Below are positions 1-9,954 of a DNA stretch of 14,359 nt, piece after piece. The DNA comes from Entrophospora sp. SA101 (Eukaryota; Glomeromycota; Glomeromycetes; Entrophosporales; Entrophosporaceae). The notes under the pieces were generated by a model, which was given only the letters and a program-made list of their open reading frames with translations, made no database searches and was not told the origin of the DNA. The stretch spans positions 18,704-33,062 of the forward strand of contig CAUDNR010004002.1 of assembly GCA_958430865.1 (NCBI GenBank), read 5' to 3'. Made by a program: the position numbers and the translations under genes. Positions within the stretch are counted from its first letter, which is position 1; every line of letters begins with the position of its first letter.

Positions 1-1030
1 ATTTCACCCAATAAAAAATCCTTACATATAGTTTTTTATAAGTGTGCTCAACTATGTTTGTGTTTATACTGATGTGTGACACCCCAACCACCTACGATTT
101 TCGAAATTTGTGAACAACTAAAGAAAGATGAGAAAGGTGTTTATAAAAGACTTATCGCAAATGGAAATAACTTTATGATATCAAACTGCATGAGATATTC
201 TTCACTGGAGTTAACTATAGCTCATTTTCCACTGTAGCAAATGACCATGTCAAGTTGGAAAAAATGCTATGGGTTGAAGTTAAAAAAACAATAATAATGA
301 TAAACATCCTACTCCATCTAAATAATGAGCATTTATACGTGTACTTTATGGACTTAAAGAATCAACATTTAACTCGAAAAGCATTATTATACAAGATTCA
401 CATTTCACCTTGCAAAAAATGCACCATTTACTGAAACATTATAACTCTGTGGATATTAGATCGAGACTGGAGAGTGAGTGCCATTCAAATGTGTGAATAA
501 TCAGGGAAAACCCTTACCACACCCACAACAAAATTTCCTTATTTTCTACCAAGCATGGGGGGATTCGTATAACCGAGGTGGAGTGTTCACAATCAGGAAA
601 GGGGATGGTCCCAAAATAGTTACTAATTTATAATACTTCAAATATTTTGGTACTTTCAATGCTAGGAAAAAAAAGCCAGTAGTAAACAAGCGTATCTGCG
701 CAAGGAATAAATTACCTACAGTGAACTTTATATGTATATAGTATTATATAATAATAATATATAACAATATAATATCATGGATCTACTACTTTTCATCAAC
801 AAACTTAAAAATATATTATGGTCACGAGGTCTGAATGTTAACGTTAACGCTTCACCTTGAATATTAATACTTTGAAACTGTTTATAATAATAATGGCAAT
901 AATTCCATGAAACTTGAGGATTTAATTATAAACAAATAAAAATTTATATTTACAAATATGTATATAAAAGTCAAAAAATCAAAGATAATTAATTATAATA
1001 CAATATTAAATAATACAGTACAATAAAACA
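1..1030. other. A+T-rich stretch without a convincing gene
   Basis: I see no spliced gene here. The longest coding-like run on the plus strand is an open frame of about 54 codons at 73-237. It has a plausible composition (EICEQLKKDEKGVYKRL near its start) but no early ATG, so it may be a worn exon or chance. A G+C-richer patch at about 535-625 looks like repeat debris but has no visible partner. A GTTAACGTTAACG palindromic run lies near 838. From about 860 to 1030 the sequence is almost pure A/T and probably the downstream flank of the minus-strand gene that ends at 1145. Confidence 0.4.
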
Positions 1031-3480
1031 TGTATAATAATAAATAATGATAACACCCATATAACAAAAGCAAGCCATACTTCTGTACAAGAGACAGTGT
1101 TTCCAGAAGGCTTAAATATCTACATTTATATTCGTTTTACATAATCATCTTATCAGCTTTTTCATAGCAGATGTATTAATCACATATTCTCCCAAAATTG
1201 TTTCTAATTCTAGAATCCTACCTTCCACCCTCTTTACCCTTTCTCTAGTAGAAATTTTTCCTTTGGTAGGACTAGTATTCGAGACGAATGGAAGGTTCTC
1301 CAAGTCCGCACTGCGTATTACTTCTGATTTTGCCACTTTATGCATTAGTCCCCTTTAGAGAAGTTTCATATTGAAATTAGCTAAATGTTTCGGAAAATTA
1401 AACAAAGATAGTAAACGCTTTAGAAACTTACCAAGGATTAATTCTTGGTTGTCCAAAAAACAACATATAAATTCCACCAATCAATCCTAATTCAAAAATA
1501 GTAATGGTAGTTCAAAATTGATTAAATATATTCATCAAGAGGCAACTATCAAATATTTAATATCGACTTTTTAGCTTACCAATAGCACCACCAGCCACTC
1601 CCAGAGTCCCAAGAACCGTATACGAACTAATGAATAGGACAAAGAAAAACTAAAGATTATAATAAAATGTTATAGAAACCAAAATTTCAAATTTTGAAAT
1701 GAGTTGTCTCATTTACCGTTTTTCAGATTGCACCTCGTGGAGAAAACTTCCCGGAGCAATATTAAAGTGACCTGTAAAGGGGAAGCTGTCGTTTGGATGC
1801 ATTTGAAAGTATTTTGTCACAGTGGTAAAGAAGGATGTATTATTGTAATTAGGAGGTAGGCCGAGGATTGTGGATACGTCTTCAGGTAAAGTAGACAATG
1901 TGGTTTTCTTAAAGTATACCTGAATATTGGTGTAGATTAAATTTAGTGATAATCATCCATGGAAAGATAATTAGCGAATTAAAATAACTGACCAGAGCTG
2001 ACACATTTTGGATGCCCGCGAACGTATTCATTTGTTCATCTAATCGTTTTTTTACTGGATTTGTCGGTGATAAGTCCTTGAACCCTGTTAAAACATAATT
2101 AATGATTACATATTGTATCAGTAAAATCATAAAATATTTCTTGACACAGAAGGTAAAGTACATTAATCACCTTTATCTGATATTCGGCCTGTGATAGTTG
2201 CTACAGATAAAAAATGCTCGACAACGGCGGAAATGTTAAGGATTTTGAAATAAAAGTCAATGCTCTTTACCGACAATTCTCCGGGGAGTCTTTTTGAGTC
2301 GCTGAAAAAGTAACTATCATCAGCCTTAAGAGTATAGCAATACTTATCCCCATCCTCCTTTGTTATGATTTTTTCAGATTCAAATATTCTACTTTCCGAG
2401 CTACAACCATCAGTAGTTTTGTTATTACTCCAATTGAAAATACATTTAGATATTTCGATATCGCTGTTATCGCCACAGAGTTCAATTTCTTTATGAGAAT
2501 ATGAATATAAATAAAAAATCCGTTAGATTGAAATTTTTTTGGAATTTTAACACCTCGCTCACTAACACACCAGGAATGCTGATTTTGTCCAAATACTCAT
2601 AAGATATTTGTATTAACGGTTTATCAATGACAATTCGATATGCAAGAAATGCCAAGTAGCCTATATAGAGAAGAATTACTGTAATAGCTGTCCCCCATCT
2701 TAAACATTGAAACCTCTTTGATTCCGGGAACTGTGAATTAATTAATTATATATAAAGGTGAGTTTTTAAATAAGTATTTTTCATAGAATATAAATCAACT
2801 ATTTATATTTAAGACTCTTAACTCTTTTCCGACCAGTTCCGAGAATAGAAAGCATTTTTAGGGAAAAGTAGAATTAGGATTCGTTCTTTTATAGGGTGAA
2901 ATTACTCATGAAAAGAACAAGTAATCAGCAATTTTGAATATTGCTGCTATTTTAATTTTTTAAATGAATATGGCGGAATTAATATAAATTTATTTGATCG
3001 GGACGGTCATTGAAAATATTATTTATGTTGCAGAAACTTCTTTTTTAAAACTCAAATGATAAATGAATTAGTTCCATTATTTATAAATCATTTCCTATTA
3101 TTGATTGTAAAAAAAAGAATTTTATTCCGCCAATTTTAATAGTAATAGTCATTATCAATTCATTGGCAACAATAGGATTTCCCGATCTCTTTATCATGAT
3201 ATTGGGGCGATTTAAATTTATTGAGATACTAAATTGGTCATTGATAAAGAAAAACTTATATGATGAACACTTTTTAATACTAACAATTATTATTGTCATT
3301 ATCTACCAATTATAGCAACCTATTTTTAAAAAATTTGAATTGATCAACGAATGGTTTTGATTACTTGATTTACGAAACTTGTTTGAATTTACTAATTAAA
3401 TCATGCACTACGATAAACAATTGAACAAAGTGAAATACCAATTATGAATTATCATTTAAAGAAACTTGCATAAAAAAAAG
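1031..3480 (-). repeat. tandem duplication unit A (gene plus upstream DNA)
   Basis: This unit pairs with 4110-6687. Besides the gene, upstream non-coding DNA is recognisably shared. One example is the ATCAACGAATGGTTTTGA motif at about 3342 and 6522. Another is a run ending in GCATAAAAAAAA at about 3468 and 6675. Similarity is near perfect at the gene's 3' end, clear in exons 1-5 and patchy with indels upstream, as expected of an old tandem duplication. Confidence 0.75.
1145..2855 (-). CDS. two-pass membrane protein, copy A (lineage-specific family, function unknown)
   Basis: Proposed gene: complement(join(1145..1352, 1432..1486, 1580..1626, 1717..1919, 1993..2084, 2171..2488, 2571..2730, 2823..2855)), 371 residues. 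Every intron starts GT, ends AG and keeps phase. The weakest donors are GTTAAG (intron 1) and GTGATT (intron 3), so the 11-residue first exon is the least certain part. A hydrophobic segment lies at about residues 25-45. A loop follows with four cysteines (69, 80, 93, 115) and N-X-S/T sites such as NKT, NIS, NNT and NDS. A Gly-rich second membrane segment at about 271-295 is followed by FGQPRINPWGLMHK and a charged tail with a heptad-like run (RVKRVEGRILELETIL). I infer loop outside, termini inside. The F-G-x-P...PWG motif after the last membrane segment recalls large membrane-protein families of mycorrhizal fungi, from memory only. Function is unknown; receptor-like is a guess. Confidence 0.82.
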
Positions 3481-3908
3481 TTTTTGGTTTTGGCTAATTT
3501 GAATTTCACGTGTGATATATTTAACATGTAAAATCTTTTTTTTATTATAACCCATCAATAAATAAACAAATAAATAAAATAAATATTAATATTAAATGAA
3601 AAAATGAACTTCCAAATTAGAGGCGCATCAATAGATGGAGAACTTTTATTTACATGATAAGAATAAATGTACAACAATTCTTCGAGTTCTTTACCAATAG
3701 TTTACTTATAATTTGTTTTAGTTAGATATGAGTATTGATATGTTGTACTATGATGAAATATTCTTTCCGATAGGAAAGGTTTAGATAATTCCACCAGATG
3801 GAAAAATGTCTCAAAATGCGAGATGAAGATTCTGGACAATACGTTTGAATTTGATAAAGAATTTGTTTTTTTTGATTTGTAAAAAATATTCAAGATTGCA
3901 ATGAGTTG
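3481..3908. other. spacer between copy A and the 201-bp fragment, possible paralogue tail remnant
   Basis: A/T-rich DNA with no intact gene. On the minus strand, about 3610-3690 contains an open run reading KELEELLYIYSYHVNK. It resembles the Leu/Glu-rich C-terminal end of the membrane-protein family and may be a remnant of a third paralogue. The stretch at 3702-3908 has an open minus-strand frame joined to the fragment at 3909-4109, with no recognisable content of its own. Confidence 0.35.
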
Positions 3909-4109
3909 AGTAGAAATTTTTCCTTTGGTAGGACTAGTATTCGAGACGAATGGAAGGTTCTCCAAGTCCGCACTGCGTATTACTTCTGATTTTGCCACTT
4001 TATGCATTAGTCCCCTTTAGAGAAGTTTCATATTGAAATTAGCTAAATGTTTCGGAAAATTAAACAAAGATAGTAAACGCTTTAGAAACTTACCAAGGAT
4101 TAATTCTTG
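3909..4109 (-). pseudogene. 201-bp fragment of the membrane-protein gene (exon 8 start, intron 7, end of exon 7)
   Basis: Identical by eye to 1247-1447 and 4326-4526. It carries the start of the last exon (MHKVAKSEVIRSADLENL onward, to GKIST), all of intron 7 and the last 16 nt of exon 7. Upstream exons are absent, so it cannot encode the membrane protein. Past 3909 the frame continues into unrelated sequence for about 68 codons, to a stop at 3702, making a chimeric open frame of 101 residues if read from the internal Met. The right edge joins 4110 directly with no shared bases at the junction. I regard it as a by-product of the rearrangement that copied the 3' end of the gene, or an assembly artefact. 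Confidence 0.8.
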
Positions 4110-4787
4110 TGTATAATAATAAATAATGATAACACCCATATAACAAAAGCAAGCCATACTTCTGTACAAGAGACAGTGTTTCCAGAAGGCTTAAATATCT
4201 ACATTTATATTCGTTTTACATAATCATCTTATCAGCTTTTTCATAGCAGATGTATTAATCACATATTCTCCCAAAATTGTTTCTAATTCTAGAATCCTAC
4301 CTTCCACCCTCTTTACCCTTTCTCTAGTAGAAATTTTTCCTTTGGTAGGACTAGTATTCGAGACGAATGGAAGGTTCTCCAAGTCCGCACTGCGTATTAC
4401 TTCTGATTTTGCCACTTTATGCATTAGTCCCCTTTAGAGAAGTTTCATATTGAAATTAGCTAAATGTTTCGGAAAATTAAACAAAGATAGTAAACGCTTT
4501 AGAAACTTACCAAGGATTAATTCTTGGTTGTCCAAAAAACAACATATAAATTCCACCAATCAATCCTAATTCAAAAATAGTAATGGTAGTTCAAAATTGA
4601 TTAAATATATTCATCAAGAGGCAACTATCAAATATTTAATATCGACTTTTTAGCTTACCAATAGCACCACCAGCCACTCCCAGAGTCCCAAGAACCGTAT
4701 ACGAACTAATGAATAGGACAAAGAAAAACTAAAGATTATAATAAAATGTTATAGAAACCAAAATTTCAAATTTTGAAATGAGTTGTC
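4110..4787. repeat. 678-bp tract identical to 1031-1708
   Basis: I found no difference by eye between this stretch and 1031-1708. It covers the 3' flank, exons 6-8 and introns 5-7, including non-coding bases. Identity stops abruptly a few bases before exon 5, where the copies read GTCTCATT (A) and GTCAGATT (B). Exon 5 next to it differs at roughly one base in eight. Uniform identity of introns and exons cannot be explained by protein constraint, so recent conversion or re-duplication is the likely cause. Confidence 0.85.
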
Positions 4788-5940
4788 AGATTTACCGTTT
4801 TTCAGATTGCACTTCGTGGAGAAAACTTCCTGGAGCAACATAAAAGTGACCTGTAAAGGGAAAGCTATCATTTGGATGCATTTGAAAGTATTTCGACACA
4901 GTGGTAAAGAAGGGTGTGCTAATGTAATTAGGAGGTAGGCCGAGAATTGTGGAGATGTCGTCGGGTAAAGTGGACAAGGTGGTTTTCTTAAAGAATATCT
5001 GAATATTGGTGTAGATTAAATTTAGTAATAATCATCTATTGAAAAGATAATCGGTGAATTAAAATAACTGACCAGAGCCGATACATTTTGTATGCCCGCG
5101 AACGTATTCATTTGTTGATCCAATCGTTTTTTTACTGGATTTGTCGGTGATAAATTCTTGAATTCTGTTAAAGCATAATAGTTGATCATATGTTATATCA
5201 ATAGAATCATAGAATATTTCATGATAGAAGAGATGTAGTACATTAATTAATTACCTTTATCCATTATTTTGCCTGTAATAGTTCCCACGGATAAAAAATG
5301 CTCGATAACGGCGGAAATATTAAGAATTTTGAAATAAAAATCAATGCCCCCTACCGACAACCCTTCAGAGATTTTTTCCGAGTCACTGAAAAAATAACTA
5401 CTGTTAGCTCGAAGAGTATAGCAATGCTTAACCCCATCCTGATCCACTGTCGTGACTTTTTCAGATTCAAATATTTTGCTTTCCGGGCTACAGCCGTCAG
5501 TGGAATTTTCGTTATTATTCCAATGGAAAATGCATTTAGATATTTCGATATCACTGTGATCACCACAGAGTTCAATTTCTTTGTGAGAGTATAAATATAA
5601 ATAAAGAACCTGTTAGATTGAAAAGTTTTTGAGAATTTTAACACCTCGCTCGCTAACATACCAGGAATGCTGAGTTTGTCCAAATACTCATAAGTTATTT
5701 GTATCAATGGTTTGTCGTTGATGATTCGATATATGAGAAATGCCAGGTAGCCCATATAAAGAAGGATTACGATACTAGCTGTCACCCATCTCAAACATTG
5801 AAATTTCTTTGATTCCGGGAACTGTGAATTAATTAATTACGTATAAAGGTGAATCTTTAAACAGGCGTTTTTCGTAGAATATAAATCAACTATTTAAGAC
5901 TCTTAACTATTTTCCGACTGGATCTGAAAACGAAAAGCAT
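4224..5940 (-). CDS. two-pass membrane protein, copy B (tandem paralogue of the gene at 1145-2855)
   Basis: Proposed gene: complement(join(4224..4431, 4511..4565, 4659..4705, 4796..4998, 5073..5164, 5255..5578, 5662..5821, 5908..5940)), 373 residues. Exon layout and phases match copy A exactly. The loop exon is 6 nt longer (324 against 318 nt). All four loop cysteines and both membrane segments are kept. The loop differs at roughly a quarter of residues in exon 3, while the last three exons and their introns are identical to copy A. Introns 2 and 3 have better donors here (GTATGT, GTAATT), which supports the model for both copies. Conservation of frame across substitutions and a 6-nt indel argues that both genes are functional or only recently lost. 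The first exon (MLFVFRSSRKI) is conserved with copy A (MLSILGTGRKR) but tiny and uncertain. Confidence 0.82.
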
Positions 5941-6690
5941 TTTTAGAGAAAAGTAGAATTAGGATTTGTTCTTTTCTAGAGTGAAATTACTTATGAAAAT
6001 AATCAAGAAATCGACAACTTTGAATATTGCTAGATTTTTGTTTTTTAAAAAAATAATAATGAATGTAGCGCATTTTATCTCTACGAACTCCGATATTAAT
6101 ATATCTAAAATCAAATCTTTTGTCTTCTATAATAAATAATAATTTATTTGATAGGTGATCATTGAAATGTAATTTCCATTTATATTAATATGTTTATTTT
6201 TTAAAATTCCAAATAATAAATAAATTCCGAGTTCTTAAAACGATTATTCCTATTGTTAAACATCATTCAAAAGACTATTTCCGGGGTGTAACGCCAATTT
6301 TTAATAGTAATATAAATATTTGTCAAATATCGATTCATCCATCTCCAATAGGGGCTTCCGATTATGACACTGGAGTGGTATTAATATGGAAAAAATGAGG
6401 TAAGAATTCAATATTAATTTTATTGAAATACTAAAATTGGTAAATGATAATCATTAAACTTTTTGATCTCCAAATTTAACAATTATCTACCAAATATAGC
6501 AAATCTTAATAACATTGAATGAATCAACGAATGGTTTTGATTTACGTTCAAGAGTCAAAACTTGTTTATTAAGTCGAACTTATTCGAATTTATTAAAATT
6601 ACATTGTTAACATTTTTATTGTTCTGCACTACGGCAAACAATTGAACAAAATGTATTAACATTTAAAGAAACCTGCATAAAAAAAAATAA
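5941..6690. promoter_or_regulatory. upstream region of copy B, including its presumed promoter
   Basis: Non-coding, A/T-rich, and partly conserved with the region upstream of copy A (2856-3480). Conservation between paralogues in this non-coding stretch may mark promoter elements, but I cannot point to a defined motif. Short open frames here are not supported by codon composition. Confidence 0.35.
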
Positions 6691-7905
6691 AGCATGGAAC
6701 AATCCTCCAAAAAAGGAAAGAGCTTTATTATTATTATTATAATATAAATTATTCAAAAAAATTTCTTGGCTGCCAAGCGCTTTACAAGAATTTATTTGTG
6801 ACTGCATCAAAGGTAAAATACCTTAATTGACCTCGCTTCTGAATGAATGAATACCGTTAACGAGAAAATCGAGGTTTAGAATCGAAGAAACAGTTGACAC
6901 GAAACATTTACGGAGGGATGAAAACCGGATGGGTTAGTGATGTTCTGTCCTTTCTTTATGTTTCTTTGGGGTTGGAGCGGACTTCGTCCGCAGAGATTAA
7001 AACAAAAAGATGGAAACTTCTTAATATTCGAGTTACATAAACACAAATTGGTGTTTGGAATCCCGCGACTAATGTTGATTGGTATTTTGTCAATACCTTG
7101 TCCATTGCAAAATCTTTTCAAACATTTTCTTGATTGTGGTCATGGCCCCTGCTTTGTTAGCAGTTGTCAAAGCTGGCTAGATTTTCTCTATTTGTAAATA
7201 AACCCAGGCAGGTCTTTAGTGAAGAATCGTATCACAAGAGTTGAATATAACGATTACATGATAATAAAATAATATTGTGTGAAATAAGTCCTTACTTACT
7301 GGGACGTAAGATGCTCTAATTAATCAATAACAAACTTTTTTTTAAAAAATAAAATATATATAAAATAAAAATTCTATCAGAGCCTTCAACTAAAGATACA
7401 AACATAGAACCAAGGGAAATTATAAAAAATGTATCAAGATTTTAAGTTATAGAGAGTTTTTTTCTTGCCAAACAAAAAAATTTTTTTTTATATGTTCTAA
7501 AGAAATTGAAAAAAGACTGCTAATAGAAAAACTTTATAACCAAACGAGATAGGGGAAAAAACTCTATAGATTCATTATAGAAGACTTAAGCAATAAGACT
7601 ATAAAAAAATTTTGTTTAATTTTATTATGAAAAACAAAAAGTCAATTATTATTAAATTTTACCATAAAAATTTACATTGTAACTGATAAATTAATAGAAA
7701 TTTCTTTTTTATAATTTATATTTTCAAAAAAATATATTGTTAGTTGAATTTTGTTGTCAACATTTACAATATGATAAAGATACTAAAAAAAATCCGCACA
7801 TAATAATTTGTTATATTGACGTAACATATGTTTGATGATCAACAGCCATCGAACACCACACTTACGTCCTCTACACTTTTTACTAAAATCTCACGAGTGG
7901 TTTAA
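6691..7905. other. non-coding stretch with a G+C-richer island at about 6890-7190
   Basis: The island at 6890-7190 has overlapping open frames on both strands (81 codons minus, 86 codons plus). Neither has a recognisable domain or splice support, so I call neither. It contains a perfect hairpin, GCGGACTTCGTCCGC at 6977-6991, a kind of G+C palindrome I associate with repeat DNA. From 7200 to 7905 the sequence is A/T-rich with many homopolymer runs and no gene. Confidence 0.4.
6977..6991. repeat. short G+C-rich hairpin
   Basis: A six-base stem, GCGGAC/GTCCGC, closes a TTC loop in otherwise A/T-rich DNA. There is no T-tract directly after it, and it lies inside the G+C island. No function is assigned. 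Confidence 0.5.
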
Positions 7906-8118
7906 TTCAATAGCGCAATACCAAAAGGAAGGAAAGAAATTCTGGAACTGTTAACACAATTCCTTGATATAAATTTGAAGTCTATGTGCGAGGAGTTTAT
8001 TAAATGGGGACATTCTATTAGAATATCAAAAACTTGTATGACGAACCGTACTGCTTCTTCCACTTCTCAGAATGTTAGGGATGGGACGGTTCCGTTAAGG
8101 AGCCGCTCTGTTAGATGA
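7906..8118 (+). pseudogene. orphan coding fragment, unknown family
   Basis: A plus-strand open frame follows a stop at 7903-7905 and ends with TGA at 8116-8118. It has protein-like composition: KEILELLTQFLDINLKSM and CEEFIKWGHSIRISKTCM are amphipathic and unlike nearby non-coding DNA. There is no ATG at its start, so an upstream exon or the true 5' end is missing. At 8076 the frame runs into a sequence matching the end of a MITE family seen at 9746. The last 14 codons are therefore probably transposon DNA and the gene was cut there. I do not recognise the family. Confidence 0.4.
8076..8092 (+). mobile_element. solitary MITE end (TAGGGATGGGACGGTT)
   Basis: The first 16 or so bases match the ends of the hairpin MITE at 9746-9954 (TAGGGATGGGGACGGTT). 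No inverted partner with CCCTA and no repeat of the flanking 8-mer CAGAATGT is visible downstream before 9700. It is probably a truncated relic or one end of a different member with unrecognised inner sequence. Confidence 0.45.
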
Positions 8119-8316
8119 TCTTTCCTTTTAAGGAAAGATATTTGAATATATCACGTGAAATTTTTTCTTACAATTTTTTATTAATTCGCAATTCGTGATA
8201 AACGGAAAGGATCGACATACATTTTAATATATAGTAAAATGCGGGGGATATTAAACATAATAAAATTACTTAGTAAAAATAATATTGAGCTGATTTTAAT
8301 TTTTAAAAATTTTAAA

Positions 8317-8625
8317 ATGACTAAACATCCCAATTTTACTGTAAATCTCATTTCATTAGGCCAAATAAAGCCACACTTGCACTATGACATAGATTCTAGA
8401 GAATGGTGGGTTATGAAGCATAAAAGTAAACCAGAAGAAGGTGCGTTACTTTATCCAAGGAGAGTTGGTTGGGAAACAAGCATAGAACAAAATGGCAGAC
8501 AATATTATACATGTATTACTGAAGACAATGAAAATAGTAATTTATTACCAGGATATAGATGTTGTTCTGGTGCAAGTTTAACCAATTCCATCAACAGGTT
8601 TGAATTAGTAGTTTTTTCTAAATAA
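8317..8625 (+). CDS. 102-residue ORF, probably the N-terminal part of a truncated gene
   Basis: I start at the ATG at 8317, the first good context (AAAATGACT), rather than further upstream, where the frame stays open through low-complexity Ile/Asn/Lys codons. The protein has a tidy globular composition: REWWVMKHKSK, ALLYPRRVGWETSIEQNG and a cysteine-bearing NLLPGYRCCSGAS. No membrane segment or signal peptide is visible. It recalls repeated fungal proteins in which a similar N-terminal module is followed by more sequence, from memory only. A possible splice donor, CAACAG-GTTTGA, lies at 8595-8600, but the nearest acceptor does not keep frame with the downstream pseudogene. It may therefore be a truncated copy ended by chance at 8625. 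An AATAAA-like tail follows the stop. Function is unknown. Confidence 0.5.
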   Translation: MTKHPNFTVNLISLGQIKPHLHYDIDSREWWVMKHKSKPEEGALLYPRRVGWETSIEQNGRQYYTCITEDNENSNLLPGYRCCSGASLTNSINRFELVVFSK

Positions 8626-8695
8626 AACAATAAACAAAAAAATTTTTTTTATATTCTATATTTAAATATATTGAAGTACATCATCATTAAAATCT

Positions 8696-9412
8696 ATGTC
8701 TCAAATTACCACTTATTCTTTAGAACCAGGTATGGGATTGGATAAATTAAAGAAAGATGATATTAAAAAATTTTTGGATCAAGAGACCTAAATTATGATG
8801 AAAAAAATAATCAACCAGATTTAGTTGTACTTTTAAGAACAAACATTGAATTTGAAACAGATAATAAAATAGAAGGTAATAATTATTTTTCGCAACACCT
8901 AAAAACTTGGCTAATTATATGTTTTTATTATCTAGAAGCAAAGAAAAGAATGGACTTAGATGTAATAATGGATGATAAAGATGATATGGATAATTTACAA
9001 TCAAGAAAAAAAAAAAGAACTTATCTATTATAGAAGAACAATTTGATAATGCTGAAAAACATATAATAACAAGGTATTTGATAAAATTCTTGTTTATGTG
9101 TCCATTTATTTATATAGAAATTACTTCCCACTTGCTGGGCTTTGAAAGAAAATCAGGAACTTGGAAAGAAAGGTGGTGAAAAACATATGTCTGATAAAGT
9201 AGTTGAGTTATTAAAAATCTTTTTTCACACAGGCGATGCATGTAAAAGTGAATGATATACACCTAAAGAAATGCTTGAAGAATTGAAAAAAAACATGGAA
9301 ATAGGTGAGTTGGAAGTAATTGACATTGCCAAAATTAAGTACAATTGAAAATTGGATTAGTAGGTATTCCAGACAGCACAAGCTAGCAATTGCTAAAAAA
9401 CGAATAAAATAA
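8696..9412 (+). pseudogene. degraded gene with an N-terminal SAP-like segment and a conserved-looking C-terminal block
   Basis: Coding segments can be followed in order across several breaks. The start ATG is at 8696 (MSQITTYSLEPGMGLDKLKK). A one-base loss near 8780 gives TAA at 8789 unless the frame shifts to RDLNYDEKNNQPDLVVLL. A GT-AG intron lies at 8875-8935. A run of 11 A at 9006-9016 shifts the frame again. A second likely intron is 9074-9117. Then comes LLPTCWALKENQELGKKGG, an in-frame TGA at 9253-9255 (KSE-stop-YTPKEM, a possible CGA to TGA change), another shift near 9330, and an end reading STIENWISRYSRQHK with TAA at 9410. The pattern LKKDDIKKFL...DLVVLL resembles a SAP helix pair, an inference. 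The homopolymer shift could be a sequencing error; the others cannot all be. Confidence 0.65.
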
Positions 9413-9523
9413 CTAAATAAATAGTTTTTATTACTTTCCTCAAGTAATTCATAATAAGTGAATTTATTTTAATAGTATGTTTGTGCTTTAGTAGTAAAAA
9501 TAAACGTATCCCTTAAATGGTTT

Positions 9524-9543
9524 TTCGGCTATTGATAGCCGAA
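9524..9543. repeat. hairpin inside the 9507 end (TTCGGCTA-TTGA-TAGCCGAA)
   Basis: A perfect eight-base-pair stem with a TTGA loop lies seven bases inside the TATCCCTTAAA motif. A homologous hairpin with one compensated pair lies next to the same motif at 13908-13927. It is followed by a T-run, so a terminator-like or transposase-binding role is conceivable but unproven. Confidence 0.6.
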
Positions 9544-9745
9544 ATTTTTTTTCTGTTATAAAAAACTTTTTCTAAAGGTATTACTTCCTAATACGAAAAT
9601 GATCTTTGAGATTCAGCTGATTGATCTGTGAATAAAAATTCGGTTGTTGTCCTTGTGGTTTTCGTAAAATCTTCCTTAAAAGTTGGTCGATTGACTATTT
9701 TTACTTTGCAGATCGTTAAATTGGCCAATAAGAATGCAAGATCGT

Positions 9746-9954
9746 TAGGGATGGGGACGGTTTATGTCACGTCCGGCGACGAATAATATTTTTATAATTG
9801 ATCCGTGACGATTAATTACTAAATTATAAGTGACAATTAATTTGTCTTGTTTTGGCAATATAAATGTCACCTGTAATTTAGTATATTAATCGTCACGTAT
9901 CAATTATAAAAATATTATTCGTCGCCGGACGAGACATAAACCGTCACATCCCTA
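9746..9954. mobile_element. 209-bp hairpin MITE with 8-bp target duplication, hAT type
   Basis: The element begins TAGGGATGGGGACGG and ends with its near-complement, CATCCCTA. The two arms of about 90 bp match with few mismatches around a loop of about 30 bp, so the whole element folds on itself. AAGATCGT lies directly on both sides (9738-9745 and 9955-9962), a perfect 8-bp duplication. An 8-bp duplication with TAGGG ends fits hAT-derived MITEs. There is no coding capacity, so mobility would depend on a transposase elsewhere. It sits inside the 9507-10021 element and is therefore the younger insertion. Confidence 0.9.

Larger units (their letters stand above)
4110..6687 (-). repeat. tandem duplication unit B
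   Basis: Second copy of the unit at 1031-3480. Its left edge is sharp: base 4110 matches 1031, and the base before it belongs to an unrelated junction with the 201-bp gene fragment. The offset between units is 3079 at the 3' end of the gene and grows to about 3091 by exon 2 through small indels. Confidence 0.75.

Noticed and set aside
3081..3299. Minus-strand open frame of 72 codons upstream of copy A
   Set aside because: Ile/Phe/Lys/Asn-rich composition is what A/T-rich non-coding DNA gives, and the duplicated upstream region of copy B does not keep the frame.
5298..5594. Plus-strand open frame of 98 codons opposite copy B exon 3
   Set aside because: It is the antisense shadow of a well-supported spliced exon on the minus strand, and copy A does not keep the frame open.
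5351..5794. Unspliced minus-strand frame of 147 codons in copy B
   Set aside because: It starts inside exon 2, reads through intron 2 and enters exon 3 out of frame. The spliced model is conserved between copies and this read-through is not.
6876..7197. Overlapping open frames on both strands in the G+C-richer island
   Set aside because: The frames lack recognisable domains, splice sites or a conserved start, and opposite-strand overlap of similar length makes at least one spurious. I could not choose between them.
8076..9954. TAGGG end at 8076 paired with the CCCTA end at 9954 as one 1.9-kb element around the pseudogenes
   Set aside because: The 9954 end pairs far better with 9746 over about 90 bp and has its own perfect 8-bp target duplication, which 8076 does not share.
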